Assembly: GCF_002531935.1 (NCBI RefSeq)
Contig: NZ_NWSV01000017.1
Span: 52,499-116,498, forward strand
DNA: 64,000 nucleotides
DNA from: Rhizobium chutanense
GTDB taxonomy: Bacteria; Pseudomonadota; Alphaproteobacteria; Rhizobiales; Rhizobiaceae
Direction: 5' to 3'
The notes beneath the pieces are model-generated. The model searched no databases and had not been told where the DNA came from. It was given only the letters and a program-made list of their open reading frames with translations. Positions 44,566 through 53,307 of this stretch are shown in pieces. The position numbers and the translations under genes were made by a program. How positions within the stretch are numbered: position 1 is the stretch's first letter; each line of letters starts with the position of its first letter.

Positions 44566-45606
44566 TTACTTGCAGGCGGCAACCGTGCCGGCCTTGACGC
44601 CCTGGCAGGCTTCAGCCTTGGAAATCCAGCCGGCGTCGATGACGACGTTCAGGTTGTCCTTGGTGATGGCAAGCGGCTTCAGGAAGACCGACTGCATTTC
44701 CACGCCCTTCGGGCCGCCCTTGAAAGCCTGTGCGCCGTCGACCTTGCTCATGTCCTTGCCGCCGGCGAGGTCGAGAGCGATTTCTGCGGCGCGCTTGCCG
44801 AGTTCGCGGCTGTCCTTCCAGACGGAAACCGTCTGCGTGCCGAGCGCGATGCGGTTCAGCGCCGCCTTGTCGCCGTCCTGGCCGGAAACCGGAACGGAGC
44901 CGGCGAGGCCCTGGGCGTCGAGCGCTGCGATCGCGCCGCCGGCCGTGCCGTCGTTGGAGGCGACGACGGCGTCAACCTTGTTGTTGTTGGCGGTCAGGAA
45001 CTGCTCCATGTTGCGCTGGGCGTTCTCCGGCAGCCAGCCGTCGGTATAGGCTTCGCCGACATTCTTGATCTTGCCGGCGTCGATCGCGGCCTTCAGCACT
45101 TCCTGCTGGCCCGAGAACAGGAAGTCGGCGTTCGGATCGGAAGACGAGCCCTTGATGAAGACGTAGTTGCCTTCCGGCTTGGCCTTGAAGACGCCCTCGG
45201 CCTGCAGGCGGCCGACTTCCTTGTTGTCGAAGGTGATGTAGAAGGCGGCCGGATTTTCGATCAGGCGGTCGTAGCCGACGACCGGGATGCCCTCGGCAGC
45301 GGCCTTTTCGATCGCCGGGCCGATGGCGTCGGAATCCTGGGCGAGAATGATCAGCGCGTTGGCGCCCTGCGAGATCAGCGATTCGACGTCGGTGAGCTGC
45401 TTGGCGGCAGAGGACTGCGCGTCAGCGGAAATATACTTGGCGCCCTTGGCTTCGAGAGCCTTCTTGATGGCGGCTTCGTCGGTCTTCCAGCGTTCTTCCT
45501 GGAAGTTCGACCAGGAAACGCCGACGACGAGATCGGCAGCCATGGCGGCGGTATGAACGGAAACGAGGATGGCAGCGCCGGCCATCAATTTCAAAATAGA
45601 CTTCAT
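44566..45606 (-). CDS. xylF: D-xylose-type periplasmic binding protein
   Basis: The 346-residue protein has a signal peptide (MKSILKLMAGAAILVSVHTAAMAA). Type I periplasmic-binding segments closely follow XylF: GWLPENAQRNMEQFLTANNN, then KVDAVVASNDGTAGGAIAAL and SGQDGD. It binds the sugar in the periplasm and delivers it to XylHG. Xylose is inferred from resemblance to E. coli XylF and from the ROK regulator. It is divergent from that regulator, with an operator palindrome between them. Confidence 0.9.
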   Translation of the reverse strand: MKSILKLMAGAAILVSVHTAAMAADLVVGVSWSNFQEERWKTDEAAIKKALEAKGAKYISADAQSSAAKQLTDVESLISQGANALIILAQDSDAIGPAIEKAAAEGIPVVGYDRLIENPAAFYITFDNKEVGRLQAEGVFKAKPEGNYVFIKGSSSDPNADFLFSGQQEVLKAAIDAGKIKNVGEAYTDGWLPENAQRNMEQFLTANNNKVDAVVASNDGTAGGAIAALDAQGLAGSVPVSGQDGDKAALNRIALGTQTVSVWKDSRELGKRAAEIALDLAGGKDMSKVDGAQAFKGGPKGVEMQSVFLKPLAITKDNLNVVIDAGWISKAEACQGVKAGTVAACK

Positions 45607-45690
45607 AATGTCCTCCCGAGTGAGTTGCGACCGGCCCAGCCCATGCTTCCTCCGGCCACCGCGTAAAGCTGTCGAGGAAAGTTCGGATTA

Positions 45691-45709
45691 TTTTCTCGAC
45701 AGTCGAGAA
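45691..45709. promoter_or_regulatory. Palindromic operator between xylF and the ROK gene
   Basis: TTTCTCGAC-A-GTCGAGAAA is a perfect 9-bp dyad. A second half-site, GTCGAGGAAA, lies at 45670-45679. The position in the divergent promoter region fits binding by the ROK repressor. Confidence 0.75.
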
Positions 45710-45831
45710 ATTTGATGTCAGAGATTTTTTCAGCTGTCAACACTGGACTGCCGGCTTAATTTCCTTGCGCAGCAGCGGCCGGAGATGCAGTGGAAAGCAA
45801 GAGTGAATAGCGGGAGGAGAGGGCGGCATTC

Positions 45832-47055
45832 ATGCTGACCAAGTCGAGCACGGAGCTGGTCCGGCAGAGAAACAGCGTGCTCGTGCTGTCCGTGCTGCGC
45901 CGCCACGGTCAGCTGGCGCATACCGAAATATCGGATTTCACCGGCCTTTCCTCGGCCACCATTTCGGCGATCACCACGGAGCTGGAAAAAGCCCAGATCA
46001 TCGAAAAATCCGAGCAGCAGGCGGCCAGCGGCCGCGGCCGGCCGCGTGTGCTTCTGCGCCAGCGGCGCGATTGCGGCTATCTTATCGTCGTCATCATCTC
46101 CTCGGATGCCGTGCAATATTCGCTGGTGGATTATGCCGGCAAGCTGATCGACCGTTTCAGCGAGGAGCGCTCGCATGATCCCTCGGGCGCTGGCCGATTC
46201 GTCCAGGCCGTGCGTACCGGTCTTTCACGCATTCTCGATCGGTCGAAAATCAGCCAGGAAAAAGTGCTGCTGATTTCGATCAGCAGCAAAGGACTGGTCA
46301 ATTCCACCGAGCCGGTGCTTGTCTGGTCGCCGATCTTCGGCAGCGACCAGATCGATTTCGAATCGGCGCTGCGGCCGGAATGGCAGGCCAAAGTCATCCT
46401 CGATAACGAGACGCTGCTGGTCGCCGCCGCCCTCGGCGCGCGCGAGGAGATCGTCAAGGGCGCCGATTTCCGCTCGCTCGCCGCCCTGTCGCTCGGCCAC
46501 AGCATCGGCCTCGGCATCGTCCGGCGCGGCAATGAGACCGGCCAGGAGGTCTCGGCCCCGAATTTCGGCCACATGCTGCACATGGCAGGTGGCGGCCTCT
46601 GTCGCTGCGGCACTCGCGGCTGCATCGAGGCCTATGCCGGCTTCTACGCCATCCTGCGCAGCGCCTTCGAAGTGCCGCTCGATACGATCCCGGCCAAGTT
46701 CGTGCCGGTCGCCGAACTCGACAAGATCGCCGCCCGCGCCCGCCAAGGCCACCGCACCTCCACCTTCGCCTTCCGCCAGGCCGGCCTGGCGCTCGGCAAC
46801 GGCCTGTCACGCATGCTCAGCCTCACGGAACGCATGCCCATATCAATCACCGGCCCCGGCACCCGCTATTACGACCTGCTGCGCCAGGGCATCGAAGAAG
46901 GCCTCGGCCAATCCCATATCGTCCGCATGGAAGGCATGCCGGAAATCCGCGTCGTCCCCGACGAACCGATCCTCGTCTTCGAGGGCCATCTCAACCGGGC
47001 GCTCTCGGTGATCGACCAGGATATCGTAATCTCGGGGGTGCAGGGCGGGGAATGA
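45832..47055 (+). CDS. xylR: ROK-family transcriptional regulator (XylR type)
   Basis: The 407-residue protein has an N-terminal winged HTH (LSVLRRHGQLAHTEISDFTGLSSATISAITTEL). A ROK sugar-kinase-like domain follows with the zinc-binding CRCGTRGCIE motif near 258-267. ROK repressors release DNA on binding their sugar (established). It is divergent from xylFHG, which makes it the likely xylose-responsive repressor. The kinase-type ATP-binding DxGxT site is degenerate, as expected for a regulator. Confidence 0.9.
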   Translation: MLTKSSTELVRQRNSVLVLSVLRRHGQLAHTEISDFTGLSSATISAITTELEKAQIIEKSEQQAASGRGRPRVLLRQRRDCGYLIVVIISSDAVQYSLVDYAGKLIDRFSEERSHDPSGAGRFVQAVRTGLSRILDRSKISQEKVLLISISSKGLVNSTEPVLVWSPIFGSDQIDFESALRPEWQAKVILDNETLLVAAALGAREEIVKGADFRSLAALSLGHSIGLGIVRRGNETGQEVSAPNFGHMLHMAGGGLCRCGTRGCIEAYAGFYAILRSAFEVPLDTIPAKFVPVAELDKIAARARQGHRTSTFAFRQAGLALGNGLSRMLSLTERMPISITGPGTRYYDLLRQGIEEGLGQSHIVRMEGMPEIRVVPDEPILVFEGHLNRALSVIDQDIVISGVQGGE

Positions 47056-47112
47056 GGACGCATCTCCTCTTGCTCATTCCTGTGACGTGCACAGGGCGAG
47101 AGGTCGCGGCAG

Positions 47113-47263
47113 AAAAAAGACCCCTCCCCAACCCCTCCCCACAAGGGGGAGGGGCTGCCCTGGAGCGCCCGTCTCGTTCCACTCGAAACGTCGCGGATAT
47201 GGAAAACGGGTGCGGCAGGTTAAGCCCCGCCCCCTTGTGGGGAGGGGTTGGGGAGGGGTTTTC
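47113..47263. repeat. Long inverted-repeat intergenic element
   Basis: A roughly 40-bp pyrimidine-rich arm (47114-47154, core CCCCTCCCCAACCCCTCCCC) is repeated inverted at 47223-47262, so the 150-bp unit can fold into a long stem. Before it, CATTCCTGTG (47076-47085) matches a palindrome found again near 63104. This looks like a MITE or rhizobial mosaic repeat. Confidence 0.75.
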
Positions 47264-47282
47264 GCGCCTTGTCATCAAACGC

Positions 47283-47307
47283 AAAAACGGCCGGGCAATG
47301 CCCGGCC
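47283..47307 (-). terminator. Terminator of the inositol dehydrogenase-like gene
   Basis: GGCCGGGC-ATT-GCCCGGCC followed by GTTTTTG on the minus strand, 35 bp after the gene stop. Confidence 0.85.
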
Positions 47308-47341
47308 ATCTCATGCACGACGTCCGATCGGGAGAGGATCG

Positions 47342-48334
47342 TCAGCCGATCTTGATCAGCTTGCCTTCTTTGACCGACTGCACCGCGGCATCGGCGAGCG
47401 CCAATGCTGCCAGGCCATCGGCGCCGGAGGGCGCAATCTTCGTGCCCTTTTCGATCGCGGCGATGAAGGCGGCGATTTCGTTGGCGTAGGCTTCGGTGTA
47501 GCGGGTCATGAAGAAATCATGCAGCGGCGGGCGGGTGTAGCCGTCGCCGTTGGCCACTTCGATCGAGACCGGGCGCTGGTTTTCGGCTGATGCCATGCCC
47601 TTGGCGCCATGCACTTCGATGCGCTGGTCGTAGCCATAGGTGGCGCGGCGGGAGTTGGAAATGACGGCCTGCTTGCCGGATTTGGTCTGCAGGATCACCG
47701 AGACGCTGTCATAGTCGCCGGCTTCGCCGATCGCCTTGTCGACCAGGACGGCGGCGGTCGCCAGCACCGAGACCGGCTCTTCGCCGAGCAGGAAGCGGGC
47801 CATGTCGAAATCGTGGATGGTCATGTCGCGGAAGATGCCGCCCGAGCGCTTGATATAGTCGACCGGCGGGGCGCCGGGGTCGCGCGAGGTGATCGTCACC
47901 ATTTCGACATCGCCGATCTTGCCGTCGTCGATCACCTTGCGCACCGCCATGAAATGCGGGTCGAAGCGGCGGTTGAAGCCGACCATCAGCTTGGCGCCGG
48001 TTTCTTCCACCACCTTGATGCAGGCCTTGACGCGGGCGACATCGAGATCGATCGGCTTTTCGCAGAAGATCGCCTTGCCGGCGCGGGCGAAACGCTCGAT
48101 CAGGTCGGCATGGGTGTCGGTCGGCGTGCAAATGACGACGGCGTCGATATCCTTGGCGGCCTCGATCGCTTCGATGGTGCGAACCTCGCAGCCATAGGCC
48201 GAAGCGATGGCTTCCGCCGCCTGCGGAAAGGCGTCCGCGACGGCAACCAGCGTCGCATTGGCGTCGCCGCTGACGGCCTTGGCGTGAACCTTGCCGATGC
48301 GGCCGGCGCCGAGAAGACCAAATCTTACAGTCAT
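47342..48334 (-). CDS. iolG: Inositol 2-dehydrogenase-like oxidoreductase (Gfo/Idh/MocA)
   Basis: The 330-residue protein has the Rossmann motif GLLGAGRIGKVHAKAV, the EKPIDLD block with the catalytic-lysine region, and DMTIHDFDMARFLLGEEP, characteristic of inositol 2-dehydrogenases. It oxidises myo-inositol to 2-keto-inositol with NAD. The start was moved to the ATG after GGGAGG (48334). It is monocistronic with its own terminator. Its position next to sugar uptake genes fits rhizosphere polyol use. Related sugar dehydrogenases cannot be excluded. Confidence 0.88.
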   Translation of the reverse strand: MTVRFGLLGAGRIGKVHAKAVSGDANATLVAVADAFPQAAEAIASAYGCEVRTIEAIEAAKDIDAVVICTPTDTHADLIERFARAGKAIFCEKPIDLDVARVKACIKVVEETGAKLMVGFNRRFDPHFMAVRKVIDDGKIGDVEMVTITSRDPGAPPVDYIKRSGGIFRDMTIHDFDMARFLLGEEPVSVLATAAVLVDKAIGEAGDYDSVSVILQTKSGKQAVISNSRRATYGYDQRIEVHGAKGMASAENQRPVSIEVANGDGYTRPPLHDFFMTRYTEAYANEIAAFIAAIEKGTKIAPSGADGLAALALADAAVQSVKEGKLIKIG

Positions 48335-48510
48335 TTCAACCTCCCTTGAATTCGGAATAAATGAACCGAATTGCCAAAAATCTGGAATTTTCATTCCATC
48401 TTCCATGCGCGGCGTCAAGCCCGCGGCTCTTTCACATTTGCAAGATTCGAACTAAAGAGCAGTGCGACACATGCAAAGCGCAGTGCGACATATCCGACCG
48501 CGGAGCAAAG

Positions 48511-48789
48511 ATGCAACTGATCGATCCCAACCATCCGGCATACAGGCGCCTCTGGGTGCGGATTGCCATCGTTGCCGTCTGCTTCGGCTGGGCCGGGGTC
48601 GAACTGATCACCGGCGATCCGTTCTGGGCAGTGCTGGCGGGAGGCGCCGGCGCCTATTCCTTCTATATGCTGTTCTGGACCTTCAAGCCGCAGCCTGAGG
48701 TCGCCGCGCCGCCTGCCGGGCCCGACGTCGAGGAAGAGCAAGAGGAAACCCCTCAGGCAAAGCCGTCGAAGGACGGGCAGGCGGAATAA
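48511..48789 (+). CDS. Small two-helix membrane protein
   Basis: The 92-residue protein starts at an ATG after GGAG. It has two hydrophobic helices (LWVRIAIVAVCFGWAGVELI; FWAVLAGGAGAYSFYMLFW) followed by an acidic tail rich in Glu and Pro. Function is unknown; it is typical of small conserved rhizobial envelope proteins. The upstream in-frame extension lacks a ribosome site. Confidence 0.7.
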   Translation: MQLIDPNHPAYRRLWVRIAIVAVCFGWAGVELITGDPFWAVLAGGAGAYSFYMLFWTFKPQPEVAAPPAGPDVEEEQEETPQAKPSKDGQAE

Positions 48790-49257
48790 TCAGCGCAATC
48801 GCCGCAGTGCTTCGTCGATCAGTAGATTGGCCAGCATCATGCGCTTCGTCGCATTGTCGCGGAAGGGCAGGGCGACACCGTCGGGGTGATTGGCGCGGGC
48901 GAAGGCGCGCCGCTTCTCGCCGAGCGTCAGCGGCGTATCGGCCGCCGAAATTGCAAGCTCGGCGGCGACTTCCTGCGGTGCCGTGCGGGTGAGATGATCC
49001 GGCATCACAGGCTCGGGCGGAGCTAAAGGCGCCGGTTTTTCCACAAGCCCGGCGGCGGCGTCGAGATCCAGATTGTCGAAATAGGCCTGGCCCGGGCGTT
49101 GCGAGGCGACCGAGACACCCTCCATGACATCGAAGGCCAGCCCCGTGCCGAGGCCGGCGACGCGATGGGCGGCCGGCGCCTCAGCCTCTTCTTCCGTCTC
49201 GTCCTCCGCCTTCAGCCGCTCGAGGACTGATTGAAATACCGACTGTCCGAACAGCAT
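48790..49257 (-). CDS. Hypothetical protein with degenerate J-domain-like C-terminus
   Basis: The 155-residue protein has an acidic N-terminal third and a Pro/Ala-rich middle. The C-terminal 45 residues read TLGEKRRAFARANHPDGVAL and then a helix. The HPD tripeptide between two helices is the hallmark of DnaJ co-chaperones, but the domain is shortened. Its stop lies directly next to the stop of the small membrane protein (convergent). The role is unknown. Confidence 0.7.
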   Translation of the reverse strand: MLFGQSVFQSVLERLKAEDETEEEAEAPAAHRVAGLGTGLAFDVMEGVSVASQRPGQAYFDNLDLDAAAGLVEKPAPLAPPEPVMPDHLTRTAPQEVAAELAISAADTPLTLGEKRRAFARANHPDGVALPFRDNATKRMMLANLLIDEALRRLR

Positions 49258-49331
49258 CCACCTTCCTTTCGAAGGGTATTAAAAGAGAGCAAGATGGCGC
49301 CGGGCTTGTCGCCCGAAAACCGCATACGCTT

Positions 49332-50336
49332 TTAGCCGGCCTGCTTCAGGCTCTCCTCGAGGATAATGTCATAAAGCAGCCTTGCGCTCGGCGGCAGCGC
49401 CCTCTCCTTGGCGGCGATCAGGCTGTAGGGCTTGACGTTGATGTCGAAATCGATCGGCAGCATGCGCACGTCGGAGGCCTTGGCGCCCTGGCCGGCGAGG
49501 AACTGGGCGACGTCGATGGCAACGGGGGCGATCGCATCGGTTTCGCAGATGACCGCGCAGGTGAGCAACAGCGATGAGGTGTTGACGATATTCTCCGGCA
49601 GCGCCACGCCGCGCGACAGGAAAATATCCTCGATCGTCCGGCGCAGCAGCGTGCCCGGCGGCTGGAACACCCAGTCGTAATCGCGGACGTCGGAGAGGCT
49701 GCTCGCCTTCTGCTTCAGCAGCGGATGGCTCTTGCGCACGATCAGGCAGGCCCGCTCGACGCCGATTTCGGTCACTTCGAACAGGCGCGGGTTGAGATCG
49801 TCGGGAATGCGGCCGATGATGAAGTCGTGGCGGGCGGCGAGCAGCTCGCGCGCCAGCACGTTGCTGGTCTCCACCTGAATGTTGATCTCGATGCCGGGAT
49901 ATGCCTTGCGCACCCTGTTGATCGCCGGCACGACGAGGCTCATGGCCGGCGCCGTCACCGCGCCGATGAAGACCGCGCCGCCCTTGCCGCTCTTCAGCTC
50001 GCCGATTTCGCGGCTCGCCTCGCGCAGTTCCAGCAGGATCTTCCGCGCCCGTCTGGCGAGCGCCGCGCCGAAGGTCGTCAGCACCACGCCGCGGGCCACC
50101 CGCTCATAGAGCTGGGTCTTGGTGATCGATTCCATTTCCGACAGCATGCGCGATGCGGCGGGCTGCGAAATGTTCAGGACTTCCGCAGCTGCGGAAATCT
50201 GTCCACTATCTTCGATTGCGACGATCATCCGCAGGTGATTCAGTTTAAGTCCTGCACGCAAAAGGTTGTCATCGCCGAAATTGTCACTGGCGATATCGAC
50301 GTGGTCCATCGAAATGGGCTCGGAAACGATCGTCAT
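49332..50336 (-). CDS. gbpR: LysR-family sugar-responsive regulator (GbpR-like)
   Basis: The 334-residue regulator has an HTH starting at about residue 30 (HLRMIVAIEDSGQISAAAEVLNISQPAASRMLSEME), preceded by a short extension typical of GbpR. The effector domain follows (GAVFIGAVTAPAMSLVVPAI). In Agrobacterium GbpR controls chvE in response to L-arabinose, D-fucose or D-galactose (established). Here it is divergent from chvE, with a 271-bp gap. The start at 50336 has GGGGAGG upstream; longer frames reach 50366. Confidence 0.88.
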   Translation of the reverse strand: MTIVSEPISMDHVDIASDNFGDDNLLRAGLKLNHLRMIVAIEDSGQISAAAEVLNISQPAASRMLSEMESITKTQLYERVARGVVLTTFGAALARRARKILLELREASREIGELKSGKGGAVFIGAVTAPAMSLVVPAINRVRKAYPGIEINIQVETSNVLARELLAARHDFIIGRIPDDLNPRLFEVTEIGVERACLIVRKSHPLLKQKASSLSDVRDYDWVFQPPGTLLRRTIEDIFLSRGVALPENIVNTSSLLLTCAVICETDAIAPVAIDVAQFLAGQGAKASDVRMLPIDFDINVKPYSLIAAKERALPPSARLLYDIILEESLKQAG

Positions 50337-50607
50337 GGTTGCAGCCTCCCCACTGCGCTCCATCAAAAGTAATACTTTTTAACGATATACCAAAATTGTT
50401 ATGCACATTACCAGTTATTCTATTTGACAGTTATAGGAATCCATACCAGTTTGCCGCCGTGTGCTGGTTGGCACTCAACACGTGTGAGATCGTGGAGGAG
50501 ACCTACTTCGTTTCTCACCATCTGAAGTAACTATCCAATACGGAACCTGCCACAGTTTCGGGGCGGGCGATTTTTCGTCCGCTGCTCTATTAACAAGGGA
50601 GAGAGAA

Positions 50608-51672
50608 ATGAAATCCATTATCTCATTGATGGCTGCGGCTGCCTTCGGCGTCGCTTCGTTCGTTGCACCGGCTATGGCCGCGGATAAGGGCACCGTCGGC
50701 ATTGCCATGCCGACCAAGGCTTCTGCCCGCTGGATCGACGACGGCAACAACATCGTCAAGCAGCTGCAGGCCGCCGGTTACGGCACCGACCTGCAGTATG
50801 GCGACGACGACATTCCGAACCAGCTTTCGCAGATCGAAAACATGGTCACGAAGGGCGTCAAGGTTCTCGTCATCGCTTCGATCGACGGCACCACGCTTTC
50901 CGACGTTCTCCAGAAGGCACACGACGCCGGCATCAAGGTCATCGCTTATGACCGTCTGATCCGCGATTCGGGCAACGTCGACTACTACGCAACCTTCGAC
51001 AACTTCCAGGTCGGCGTTCTGCAGGCCGGCTCCATCGTTGACGGCCTCGGCCTCAAGGATGGCAAGGGTCCGTTCAACATCGAACTCTTCGGCGGTTCGC
51101 CGGACGACAACAACGCCTTCTTCTTCTATGATGGCGCCATGTCCGTCCTGCAGCCCTACATCGACTCGGGCAAGCTGGTCGTGAAGTCCGGCCAGACCGG
51201 CATGGACAAGGTCGGCACGCTGCGTTGGGATCCGGCAACGGCCCAGGCCCGCATGGACAACCTGCTCTCGGCCAACTACACCGATGCCAAGGTCGATGCC
51301 GTCCTGTCTCCCTATGACGGTCTGTCGATCGGTATCATCTCCTCGCTGAAGGGCGTTGGTTACGGTACGGCTGCTCAGCCGCTGCCGATCGTCACCGGCC
51401 AGGACGCTGAAATCCCGTCGGTCAAGTCGATCATTGCTGGCGAACAGCACTCGACGATCTTCAAGGACACCCGCGAACTCGCCAAGGTCACTGTTGCCAT
51501 GGTCGATGCCGTCATGTCCGGCAAGGAGCCTGAGGTCAACGACACCAAGACCTACGACAACGGCGTCAAGGTCGTTCCGTCCTATCTGCTGAAGCCGGTT
51601 GCCGTCGACAAGACCAACTACAAGCAGATCCTGGTCGACAGCGGTTACTACACCGAAGACAAGCTGAAGTAA
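50608..51672 (+). CDS. chvE: ChvE-type multiple sugar-binding periplasmic protein
   Basis: The 354-residue protein has a signal peptide ending APAMAADKG. The type I binding fold shows VGIAMPTKASARWIDDGNNI, ARWIDD as sugar contacts, IAYDRLIRDSGNVDYYATFDN and GQDAEIPSV. ChvE binds galactose, arabinose, xylose and related sugars for uptake, and in Agrobacterium also signals to VirA (established). The ribosome site AAGGGAGAGAG is strong. A hairpin after the stop probably allows higher expression than the transporter genes. Confidence 0.95.
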   Translation: MKSIISLMAAAAFGVASFVAPAMAADKGTVGIAMPTKASARWIDDGNNIVKQLQAAGYGTDLQYGDDDIPNQLSQIENMVTKGVKVLVIASIDGTTLSDVLQKAHDAGIKVIAYDRLIRDSGNVDYYATFDNFQVGVLQAGSIVDGLGLKDGKGPFNIELFGGSPDDNNAFFFYDGAMSVLQPYIDSGKLVVKSGQTGMDKVGTLRWDPATAQARMDNLLSANYTDAKVDAVLSPYDGLSIGIISSLKGVGYGTAAQPLPIVTGQDAEIPSVKSIIAGEQHSTIFKDTRELAKVTVAMVDAVMSGKEPEVNDTKTYDNGVKVVPSYLLKPVAVDKTNYKQILVDSGYYTEDKLK

Positions 51673-51682
51673 GTTGAACAGG

Positions 51683-51714
51683 AGGCCGGGGCCCGCGCTT
51701 GCGGGTTCCGGCCT
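51683..51714 (+). terminator. Partial terminator/stabiliser after chvE
   Basis: AGGCCGGGGCCCGC (51683-51696) pairs with GCGGGTTCCGGCCT (51701-51714) over a 4-nt loop with two mismatches, followed by TCGATTTTAT. It separates the abundant binding-protein mRNA from gguA. Confidence 0.75.
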
Positions 51715-51768
51715 TCGATTTTATGATGACCCATCCATTAAATGGCTGGGGGCGCTGGAACTTTGACT

Positions 51769-53307
51769 ATGGACAACACCATCCTCGAAATGCGGAGCAT
51801 CACCAAGACGTTCCCGGGCGTGAAGGCGCTGGAGAACGTGAACCTCAAGGTTCGCAAGGGTGAAATTCACGCATTGGTCGGCGAAAACGGGGCCGGCAAA
51901 TCGACCCTGATGAAAGTCCTATCGGGCGTTTATCCCACCGGAAGTTATGACGGCGACATCGTCTATGAAGGCGAGACGCGCAACTTCAAGGCGCTGAGGG
52001 ACTCCGAAGAAATCGGCATCGTCATCATTCACCAGGAACTGGCGCTGGTGCCGTTGCTGTCGATCGGCGAAAACATCTTCCTCGGCAACGAGAACGCCAA
52101 GAGCGGCGTCATCAGCTGGGACGAGACCTTCAACCGCACCAAGCAGCTGCTCAAGAAAGTCGGCCTGTCCGAATCTCCGAACACTTTGGTGACCGATATC
52201 GGCGTCGGCAAGCAGCAGCTGGTCGAGATCGCCAAGGCGCTGTCGAAGAGCGTCAAGCTGCTCATCCTCGACGAGCCCACCGCCTCGCTCAACGAAAGCG
52301 ATTCCGACGCGCTGCTCATGCTGCTGATGGAGTTCCGCAAGCAGGGCATCACCTCGATCATCATTTCCCACAAGCTGAACGAGATCCGCAAGGTCGCCGA
52401 CCAGATCACCGTCCTGCGCGACGGCATGACCGTCAAGACGCTCGACTGTCACGCCGACGAGATCAGCGAAGACATCATCATCCGCAACATGGTCGGCCGC
52501 GATCTCGAGGACCGCTATCCACCGCGTTCGGTGCCGATCGGCGAAACCATTCTCGAAGTGAAGAACTGGAACGCCTATCACCAGCAGCACCGCGACCGTC
52601 AGGTCCTGCACAATATCAACGTCACCGTCCGCAAGGGCGAAGTCGTCGGTATCGCCGGGCTGATGGGGGCAGGGCGCACCGAATTCGCCATGAGCCTGTT
52701 CGGCAAGTCCTATGGCCACAAGATCTCGGGCGAGGCGCTGATGCACGGCAAGCCGGTCGACGTCAGCACCGTGCGCAAGGCGATCGACGCCGGTCTCGCC
52801 TACGTCACCGAAGACCGCAAGCAGCTCGGCCTCGTGCTCAACGACACGATCCTGCACAATACGACGCTCGTCAATCTGAAGGCGGTGTCGAATGCCTCGG
52901 TCATCGACAGCGTCAAGGAATCGCGGGTGGCGACCGACTATCGCTCGAAGTTGCGCATCCGCTCTTCAAGCATCTTCCAGGAGACGGTCAATCTGTCCGG
53001 CGGCAACCAGCAGAAGGTGGTGCTGTCGAAGTGGCTGTTTTCCAATCCCGATATTTTGATCCTCGACGAGCCGACGCGCGGCATCGACGTTGGCGCAAAA
53101 TACGAAATCTATACTATCATCAACCAGCTTGCCGCCGATGGAAAGGGCGTTCTGATGATCTCGTCGGAAATGCCCGAACTGCTTGGCACGTGTGACCGCA
53201 TCTACGTGATGAACGAAGGACGCATCGTCGCGGAACTGCCGAAGGGAGAAGCAAGCCAGGAAACCATCATGCGCGCTATCATGCGCTCAGGGGAGAAGAA
53301 ACAATGA
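51769..53307 (+). CDS. gguA: Sugar ABC transporter ATPase GguA (two NBDs)
   Basis: The 512-residue tandem ATPase has Walker A GENGAGKST in the first half and signature/Walker B LILDEPTASLNESD. The second half has a GLMGAGRTE-type degenerate P-loop, LSGGNQQKVVLSKWL and ILILDEPTRGIDVGAKYE. This is the standard RbsA/GguA layout. It partners GguB and ChvE for import of arabinose/galactose-type sugars. The start was trimmed by 9 codons to the conserved MDNTILEM. The stop overlaps gguB (ATGA). Confidence 0.93.
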   Translation: MDNTILEMRSITKTFPGVKALENVNLKVRKGEIHALVGENGAGKSTLMKVLSGVYPTGSYDGDIVYEGETRNFKALRDSEEIGIVIIHQELALVPLLSIGENIFLGNENAKSGVISWDETFNRTKQLLKKVGLSESPNTLVTDIGVGKQQLVEIAKALSKSVKLLILDEPTASLNESDSDALLMLLMEFRKQGITSIIISHKLNEIRKVADQITVLRDGMTVKTLDCHADEISEDIIIRNMVGRDLEDRYPPRSVPIGETILEVKNWNAYHQQHRDRQVLHNINVTVRKGEVVGIAGLMGAGRTEFAMSLFGKSYGHKISGEALMHGKPVDVSTVRKAIDAGLAYVTEDRKQLGLVLNDTILHNTTLVNLKAVSNASVIDSVKESRVATDYRSKLRIRSSSIFQETVNLSGGNQQKVVLSKWLFSNPDILILDEPTRGIDVGAKYEIYTIINQLAADGKGVLMISSEMPELLGTCDRIYVMNEGRIVAELPKGEASQETIMRAIMRSGEKKQ

